A stretch of 64,000 nt of DNA from Pampus argenteus (lineage: Eukaryota; Chordata; Actinopteri; Scombriformes; Stromateidae): assembly GCA_036937835.1 (NCBI GenBank), contig CM072879.1:2912001-2976000 (forward strand), read 5' to 3'. A model generated the notes under the pieces. That model saw nothing but the letters and a program-made list of their open reading frames with translations, did not search any database and was not told the origin of the DNA. The stretch's first letter is position 1. Every line of letters starts with the position of its first letter. Made by a program: the position numbers and the translations under genes. Below, in pieces: positions 57,801 through 64,000 of this stretch.

Positions 57801-59897
57801 TAATTATAATTCACTGGTCTTTCATAAATGCCATACATTTTAAATATACCAGTATAAACACTTTAACATTTGTATAATAATAGCCATAATAATCAGGTTG
57901 TGGCTAAATCAATGTAAATCAATCAATTTCTGCAATCAATTAAAATGTATGCAAGATATCAATAGAGAGAACCCGGTGCACGTTATGTCCTGTTTGCTCT
58001 TAAACACATGAGTCATGTTGCTGTTTCCTCGTTCCTAAAACACTAAACACGTTATCTACAGCCACAACATATTTGTAGACAATATTTTCAGGTCGGGGTG
58101 GAACAGTAAATTAAGCGTCTGTCTGTCTCACACACGTCTCAGTTCAGAGACACACAAAGATCACGCCTCTTGACATCATTTTATTCTCGGTTTTGTGTAA
58201 TTAGACAGTTACACATTTCTTATTCTTCAGGTTCTGTGCTTCAAAAGATTCAATTTGAACTAAAATTATGGATATTACGTTAAAGTGCCATGTTTCAGTT
58301 TTAATTTGAGTAGGTTTACACCCATTTTGTAGGTGGTCCAACTTGATTCTTGATGAAAACCAACCTTTGCAACCTGTGCAACAGTGCAAAACTAAACCTT
58401 AAGAATATTTTAACCCTGCTTGTTTTATCAAACCACAGTGTATCAATGAACTTACAAATCAAAAACTACAGAACGTCTTCAAATATTATCATAGTTTGGT
58501 TTGGGGCAGAACCACTAACAGCTATGAGGATCTCGTCAGAAATATGCGTTGCACAGACCAGGACAGTTTGCTGCCTCAAACAGAGACATCGAGGTATCAA
58601 CTGAATCTCCAATACCTGCTCAACTAAATCCTCTCATATGGTGGAAAACCTTTGGCTCTAGGAGATACCTCACACCGCCCAGATAGCAAAGAAATATCTT
58701 TCCATTCCTGTATCCTCAGTGCTTTGTGAACATGTCTTTTCCCCTGCTGGGAATATAGTGAGTAATAAAAGATCAGCGCTGGCTTCTTCACATGTGGACA
58801 CTCATGTGTTTTTGGCAAATAACTTGTGGGCTTTAAGGTTTCATCCTGAGTGACAGTAGAAACAGAGAAATACAATACTGAAACATTTAAGTCAGTTATC
58901 CCTCTGTCACACTTCTCAGAATTGTCTGACTTTTATTTAAACAAAAACATTACAAAAGTGTAGGCTACTGTACTGACTGCATGGACATTGAATAAATAGG
59001 CTAGAGACACAAACTCCATGTACTGCAATGGCTTGATTATTATTTCCCGTTTCACGTCAAGCAAAAGGTAACTGGTGTTTGGTGTTTGTATGTTTATCAG
59101 AGCACAGCTTGCGATAAGCGTTCAATGTCCGTTCTATAAAACTTCAATATTATTAATATATTTCCTTCAATCAGTGGATACAAGAGAGTTTTATGGTAAG
59201 AAACAAGGTGTGTTTATGTTGCAATAATGTGATATTCACATAGTTCATACCAGGGTCACCAAATGATTGTAGATTTTCCATTCGGCAAGTTAATCTTGGG
59301 AGGCTATTCACCACAATAAATGTTTCTGCCAAAATAGTAATGTAACAAAAAAAAACCTAAGCTGCCAGTTTTAACCATGTTTTGGTGTTACAGGCGTGTT
59401 GTTGCAGGGTTCAGGTTTGAACTGACTAACTGTTGATCAACATATTACAATAATCAGCTTATAATTTTGCTCCGGCCTCTTCATTAGCTGGTAAAAAAAA
59501 ATATGTTTGCCCGGTGGATTTTTGGTTGGTGGTCAGTCCCTAATTTTTACATGTACTGTTGGAAGAATCACCTGCATTAAAATCATATGGCAACATAAGC
59601 CTACAACATAATGCATTATGTGATTGCGTGTAGTGACATGAGTCAGTGTGTAGTTAATCCAAGTAAAAATAAAACCCCAGTAGAATGATCCTCTACCTAA
59701 AAAGAGAGCAGGGATGGGCTGACACAGCATCAGGACACCGTCTCAGTCCTGCTCACTCTGAGGCAAACAGAGCAGCTGATGCAGCAGTGACACTTACTGT
59801 TCTGTGTGATCTTTTGGATGTTGCAGCTGCATGTCTGGATGACAGAGTTGGAATCCTGTGGGACTGAGTAGTAGCTCTCTGCTTTACCGTAAGACAT
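51771..59897 (-). CDS. stx12: syntaxin-12/7-type endosomal Qa-SNARE, complete
   Basis: Syntaxin 12 (syntaxin 13) and syntaxin 7 are endosomal Qa-SNAREs that drive homotypic and recycling-endosome fusion. Nine coding exons join with matching phases into 269 residues plus stop (human STX12 has 276). Visible parts are an N-terminal three-helix Habc region (about 15-115), the conserved [20 protein letters not shown] (about 98-117), a SNARE motif (about 175-237) with the zero-layer Gln in [11 protein letters not shown] at residue 206, and a single C-terminal membrane anchor (about 245-264, [19 protein letters not shown]). The [18 protein letters not shown] segment favours syntaxin 12 over 7. In fish several co-paralogues exist (stx12, stx12l, stx7l), so the exact symbol is not certain. 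Confidence 0.93.
52261..52535. mobile_element. MITE with 30-bp terminal inverted repeats, in stx12 intron 8
   Basis: The left terminus 52261-52290 (contains TTTTTCGGACTATAAGTCGC) and the right terminus 52506-52535 (contains GCGACTTATAGTCTGAAAAA) are inverted repeats with two mismatches. The interior is non-coding. This terminus is a recurring motif of a DNA-transposon-derived MITE in vertebrates; the superfamily was not assigned. Confidence 0.75.
52791..52873 (-). CDS. stx12: stx12 exon 8 (residues 211-238, SNARE motif end)
   Basis: Reads [20 protein letters not shown] and then LQRAAYYQ, matching the human SIEANVESSEVHVERATEQL region. CTGCAG acceptor, GTGAGT donor. Confidence 0.97.
53661..53733 (-). 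CDS. stx12: stx12 exon 7 (residues 187-210, SNARE zero layer)
   Basis: Reads [20 protein letters not shown] and then GEMI. Gln-206 is the ionic zero-layer Gln that defines a Q-SNARE. TTTCAG acceptor, GTGAGT donor. Confidence 0.97.
53879..53984 (-). CDS. stx12: stx12 exon 6 (residues 151-186, SNARE motif start)
   Basis: Reads [20 protein letters not shown] and then [16 protein letters not shown]. The [20 protein letters not shown] block opens the SNARE motif. Phase 2 in, phase 0 out, GTCAGC donor. Confidence 0.96.
54497..54540 (-). CDS. stx12: stx12 exon 5 (residues 137-150)
   Basis: Short linker exon reading [14 protein letters not shown] between a TTTCAG acceptor and a GTAAGT donor. Human has EEQLVSFD here. 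Confidence 0.9.
55848..55985 (-). CDS. stx12: stx12 exon 4 (residues 91-136)
   Basis: Reads [20 protein letters not shown], then [20 protein letters not shown] and AGSRLQ. Nearly identical to the human STX12 exon. 46 codons, phase 0. Confidence 0.97.
57162..57261 (-). CDS. stx12: stx12 exon 3 (residues 57-90)
   Basis: Reads [20 protein letters not shown] and then [14 protein letters not shown]. Human has LQQLQHSTNQLAKETNELLKELGSLPLP in the same place. CCACAG acceptor, GTAAGT donor. Confidence 0.96.
57606..57675 (-). CDS. stx12: stx12 exon 2 (residues 34-56)
   Basis: Reads [20 protein letters not shown] and then QDR, matching human AQIKNLMSQLGTKQDSSKLQ. TTATAG acceptor, GTATGT donor; phase 1 in, phase 2 out. 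Confidence 0.95.
58560..58850 (+). pseudogene. hAT transposase C-terminal (dimerisation) fragment
   Basis: The plus strand reads [20 protein letters not shown] and then [20 protein letters not shown], with THVFLANNL at the end. This matches the hAT dimerisation domain (A-KYL-VPATS-SERVFS-AGNIV). An upstream piece with a Trp-Trp-Lys block is in another frame. It lies antisense in stx12 intron 1 and is inactive. Confidence 0.8.
59798..59897 (-). CDS. stx12: stx12 exon 1 of CDS (start codon, residues 1-33)
   Basis: ATG 59897-59895 gives [20 protein letters not shown] and then [13 protein letters not shown]. The MSYG start and CSxNIQKIT match the syntaxin 12/7 N-terminus. Donor GTAAGT on phase 1. 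Confidence 0.92.
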
Positions 59898-60601
59898 GTC
59901 GGCCAGAGTGTGCGATCAGCTATGGCTGCAAACAAACTGGAGGGAAAGACACATTCAAACGTGTTCATTAATAACTGGCATATTTACAGACTTGAATGGG
60001 CAAATACATGGACTCGCACAACAACCAACCTATAACTCTAAAAGCACTGATACAGCCGGTGTAAAGCGGCAGGAAGCTGGGGAGAAGCTGTTTTCAGTTA
60101 GGTTCAAATTGACTGTTTGCTTTCACATATCAACATTCACTCTAACTGCGTGTCACGTTAACCTGTTAACATGTCAGGGATGATTAAGGTTTGATTGTTT
60201 TATACACAGAGATTACGCTTTTCTACTTTGTTCGGAATGACAACTGTTAGCTAGCTAACGAGTTGGCCTGCTAATGTCTAATCAATCAAGCTGATCGAAA
60301 TATAGGACCATAACGAACCATAAGGAGAACGTCATGTTAACATGGTTTGGTATAAATATTGGTGGACCACTTATTAAGCTTTGCATGCTATCTGTTTATC
60401 CACAGAAAGTAACGGGAGGTGGAAACGTTACAGAACTCTGCTCGGCTGTTAGCTTTCTAGCTAATTTACCAGTCTTCGGTTTGACGGATAAACTGGTTAT
60501 CTTTAAACAGCTAAACGCGTTCTTAACTGACGAGGACGTAGAGACAACAACATATAGTTATAATGGTAAAGTAGTGATATGTTCAATAATGTAATACTTA
60601 C

Positions 60602-60670
60602 TTATTTGGCAGTGTAAAATGAACACATAGGCGTAATGTTTTTCCTCCTGCCGTCAAAATACTGCCCTTC
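60602..60670 (-). other. stx12: candidate non-coding first exon of stx12 (5' UTR)
   Basis: A strong donor (AATAA/GTAAGTATT) lies at 60602/60601 on the minus strand, and a matching pyrimidine-rich acceptor (TCTTTCCCTCCAG) ends at 59937, 39 bases before the start codon. Together they define a spliced 5' UTR. The upper limit (transcription start) is a guess. Confidence 0.5.
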
Positions 60671-60677
60671 CTGATCC

Positions 60678-60700
60678 GTGACGTTATCGCGTAACGTCAC
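60678..60700. promoter_or_regulatory. CRE-like palindrome at the stx12 promoter
   Basis: GTGACGTTA and TAACGTCAC (9-bp perfect inverted repeat) flank TCGCG. Each arm holds a TGACG half-site of the CREB/ATF type. It lies in a locally GC-rich stretch directly above the candidate non-coding exon, where the stx12 core promoter would be expected. Confidence 0.5.
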
Positions 60701-60702
60701 CG

Positions 60703-61289
60703 TAAAGTGGGAGGGGCCGCTGGTTCTTTTTTTTTTTTTTTTTACAAAAAGTGTAGTTTTGTGAACATAATACTAGGAGATAAAGTTAAAAAAAAGTAGA
60801 AACACACAATTAATCTAAAAATAAATACATGCAAATAAATATTATAACAGAATAGTTAGATAAAAACGTTGAGAACAATATGCTCATTAACAGTTTGTAT
60901 AGCCCTCTGACTGAGAGTGCACTTAATAATATGAAATTTAATTATAAGATTGATGATGTAAGCTTGTTTCTGTTGTAACTTACATTCCAAACAGTACTTA
61001 TTTAGTATAGTAAAAATATCAAAATTAATGAGACAGTTTCAGTGTGTGTAGATCAAAATGTGGGTAGACCTTTTGTATACACTTAAAGGTGACTGAATAT
61101 TTGTGAGGCAACACCATAAACTTCTGCTATAAGCATATAGAGCGGTGGTACAAAACATTTTGCTACAAAGAGTGTCAATAGGGTGATGTAATGAGATACC
61201 GGTAGGATAAGGGACACTTTTGTATTCAGCCACAGAACCATCACATCTCTCATTACACATTTATATTTAGAGATAGAGAGAGTGAGATG
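60703..61289. other. upstream flank of stx12, no gene seen
   Basis: Begins with a T-run (60728-60743) and is otherwise AT-rich without coding signal. Confidence 0.45.
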
Positions 61290-61806
61290 AGTCCCCTGAC
61301 AGTCTAGTTCTATAGCAGCATAACAAAGGGATGACCTGAGCCAGCCCTAACTATAAGCTTTATCAAAAAGGAAAGTCTTAAGTCTGCTCTTAAAGATGTT
61401 GGCAGTGTCTGCCTACCGAACACAGAGTGGTAGTTTATTCCACAGAACAGGAGCTTGATAGCTGAAAGCTCTGGCTCCCAATCTACTTTTAGACACTATA
61501 GGAACCACAAGATTCTTTACGGTGGAGCTGGAGACCAGGGTGATCCCGTCTAAGGCTAAATCTCTGGAAAGAGAGTTTCTGAGGTGTTTGGGTTCAATTA
61601 TGAGAACTTCATTTTTATCTGAATTTAGCATCAGAAAATTGTGAGTCATCCAATTTTTATATCCTTGATGCATGCTTAGAGTTTAGTTAAGTGATTGGTT
61701 TCATCAGGCTTAATCGATAAATATAGCTGGGTGTCATCGGCATAGCAATAAAGGTTAATGGAGTGATTCCTAATAATGTTCCCTAGAGGAAGCATATATA
61801 AACTGA
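61290..61806 (-). mobile_element. CR1/L2-like LINE copy F, RT C-terminal part with deletion
   Basis: The minus strand reads [20 protein letters not shown], then [18 protein letters not shown], and without the thumb continues with RLGARAFSYQAPVLWNKLP. The lower part of copies A and B supplies the same sequence. Inactive. Confidence 0.75.
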
Positions 61807-62045
61807 GTTGACTGACTATCTGGCAAATCTATGCTGCCTCCCAAACATTAACTCATGAGGGATAAAACCAGTCACCTCATTATTAGTACAATTATATACG
61901 TATACTAATTACTTGTAATGTAATCACAGCCATCACCCTTCTTCTGATTCTTGAGGTTCCCCAGCATGTTGCACAGTTCTTTTATTGTTTGTGACTCATA
62001 GTTGGGACCTTGATCGCTATGCAGCCACTTGACAACAAAGCTCTT
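61800..62045 (-). pseudogene. Ty3/Gypsy integrase fragment
   Basis: The minus strand reads VVKWLHSDQGPNYESQTIKE (62036-61980), then LCNMLG, the second catalytic Asp block of retroviral-type integrases, followed by GFIPHELMFGRQHR (about 61875-61830). The intervening block with the catalytic Glu is missing and there are stops. Confidence 0.7.
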
Positions 62046-64000
62046 AAAAAAGCAACTTGATAAGACAAAACAGTTTTTAGCTATGGCAAAAGAACCAACT
62101 AATGATTACGTCTAATTCTAACATACAAGGTGAGGATGATGGTGATTCTTCAGAGGAATAATTACAGCAAGGAAAAAAAAAACATTTCAATGTTCATTTG
62201 GACACATGACTATTAAAAAAAAACAAAACAAAAAAACCAGACGTTAAAAACTGTGAACTTACCCTTTAAGTAGCTGCCAGCAGTTCTCATCTTTCACCAC
62301 TAGATGTGAGTACATTCACACACAGAATGCAGCTGATCTCAGTGGTAATATTCTAGTCTTACAGAAAGCTTGCTGTTGTGAATCTAAAGCTCAGTATGAA
62401 GTATTTTTGAAGTTATTAATCAGTGAAATGATAAAGTTACAGTAACATTCAAAGTGCTGCTTGTAAGACTTTTTTTCAGATACAATGTTGTCACACCATG
62501 AGGATAATATACTTCGCTTTGGAAGATGGACACACATGGAAATGAGTTTTTACAGTAGTTACAGTATATCTGCTATCATTAATTAATGTATTGTTCACTG
62601 TCTCTGTTAAAAAACAAACAAAAAAACAACCAAACTTTAAAATATCAGTATTAATATTCTGCAGATGACTGTGTGAAAGATGGAAGGGATCTAAAAAGCC
62701 AATGGCAAATGAAACAGGGAGAAAGTAGAATCAGAACAGAACAGGCTCATCAGGAAGGAGGCCTTAAAGAGAAAGGAGCTGAACTGAGGGGCTGCAGAAA
62801 GGATTGTATAAGATAAATAAGAAGATTTTGAGTTATATCATGCAAAGATATTCCAGTAGAATACCTGGGAATTTACAGAATATCCTTTAATGAGGTAAAT
62901 TACTGTAAAGTATATCAGCAAATACGTTTTATTCAAATCAAATACATTCAGTTCATAGAAAAGAGGTATGCAATGCAATATCAAGCATTGGCCATCATGT
63001 TTAATGCAGACTTGTGCTCTATCTCCCCTTTATAATACTCAGCTGTGGGTGCCTATGTGATGTGGACATTGTTTACTTTGTCCTTCTCTTTTCTGGTGAG
63101 AATTATAAAGAAGCTATGCCTCCAGTGTAAGCCTTATCTTCACCACTGAATCTAAGCTAAGTGCTTGTACTCTGCCGGGTCAACCAAAGAGGCTTCTCTT
63201 TGCCCCAAGGCCCTGCTGTACTCCATCCACTTCCATCTTCTTTTATGTGGCAAAATGAAAAGGAGACATAATGGGAGAGACTAAATGCCCCTGCTGGGCC
63301 TGCATATCCACGTCAGACAGGGCCAGATTTATTAGGTTTAGGCATCAGGAATGGGATGGTTAAATTCTCATATTATGTTAGGATTTTTCATTAACAGAAA
63401 ATAAAAGAAACTTCCTTGAATAAAATGGAGAGATCGTCATTTATCCCTGCTGTCTGGCAGTTTAACCTCAGGTGAGGACTCTCTGGAGCCACTTCAGAGG
63501 ACAGGAAATGTTTGCGGAGGTCTGAGAGCTACACACACATATGACCAGAGGCGAAGCGCACTCTGGAGGAAGAAAAACAAATCTGAGGATTGTTTTCTTT
63601 TGTTGTATGTCTGCACAAAACCCACTTTGATGTTGTCATAGCTCCAAATTCATATGTGTCCCCTGGAAACCACAATCTCCTGTATTACAGAGGAGTATAC
63701 AGTATGCAATGCGACTGCTCTACCATGATAAATGTGCACGGTTAAATTGAGGCTTTGGTTATTGTTTTCAGTTCTTATATAAGTGGCCCCTGGGGGCTGC
63801 ATGTTATATGATTGAGGGTGGATCTTTCCCAACATCTAAATACTGAAACTATCTCTGCAAAGACTGGGTTCCACTCACATCCTGAGATCCATGTGTGGTT
63901 AGGCCTAGGCAACAAAAGCACTTTGGTTAAGGTTGGTGAAAGATCCCATTCATACAATATTTCCCCAACATCCAGTGCCAAAACATAATCATAAAGGTTT
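62046..64000. other. right end of window, no gene recognised
   Basis: AT-rich sequence with A-runs near 62175-62235. The open frames at 63650-63981 have no recognisable motif or splice framework. Confidence 0.4.

Noticed and set aside
59685..59968. Overlapping plus- and minus-strand frames at the stx12 start
   Set aside because: Shadows of stx12 exon 1, whose own frame is supported by phase and homology.
60334..60594. Plus-strand open frame of 86 codons above stx12
   Set aside because: It lies in the inferred 5' UTR intron of stx12 and shows no motif.
1..64000. CRISPR array, operon, riboswitch or phage-type system
   Set aside because: The window is eukaryotic. The regular repeats seen are microsatellites or the 78-bp minisatellite, without spacers.

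Overview
This is a vertebrate, almost certainly teleost (ray-finned fish), genomic window. The evidence is small exons with GT/AG introns, dense CA, TA and TAGA microsatellites, and a fish-type repeat load: CR1/L2-like LINEs, Rex1-like LINE tails, Tc1-like and hAT fragments, Ty3/Gypsy fragments, small inverted-repeat elements and a 5S-rRNA-derived SINE. There is no operon structure, CRISPR array or prokaryotic signal. Three protein-coding genes were reconstructed exon by exon, all on the minus strand.

Left edge (1-1943): the first two coding exons of a tropomyosin gene, most like tpm3, which continues beyond base 1. Positions 1944-10930 are intergenic, holding a minus-strand LINE (4337-6300), a Rex1-like tail, an IS630/Tc1-type transposase pseudogene (6790-7480), a piggyBac-like MITE (7738-7964), a decayed Tc1 piece with a long TAGA array, and a 5S-derived SINE with a perfect 13-bp target duplication (10576-10886).

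Centre (10931-41797): arhgef2 (GEF-H1), a Rho guanine-nucleotide exchange factor. Twenty-one exons join in frame to 839 codons carrying a C1 zinc finger, the DH-PH catalytic module and a C-terminal coiled coil. A 22nd exon and a tentative last exon complete the C-terminus. Introns hold a LINE with an RT domain (32540-35710) that has itself been hit by a 245-bp insertion, Gypsy gag and pol remnants, Tc1 and Rex1-like fragments, a MITE and a 1.1-kb minisatellite built on a 78-bp unit. Positions 41798-50900 are intergenic, with decayed LINEs, a Tc1 fragment and one intact tRNA-Val(CAC).

Right (51771-60670): an endosomal Qa-SNARE gene of the syntaxin-12/7 type, complete in nine coding exons (269 residues) plus a likely non-coding first exon that abuts a CRE-like palindrome. 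The last 3.3 kb hold a LINE fragment and a Gypsy integrase fragment, with no recognisable gene.

The three genes are functionally separate: a thin-filament or cytoskeletal protein, a microtubule-linked RhoA activator and an endosomal fusion protein. Nothing in the window suggests a coordinated system or a clearly new one. The points most worth a second look are the SINE next to the probable arhgef2 poly(A) signal, the multiple-of-three minisatellite, the second open frame at the arhgef2 3' end, the His at a core position of the tropomyosin, and the CRE-like palindrome at the syntaxin promoter. All homology calls were made by eye from remembered family motifs; no database search was run.
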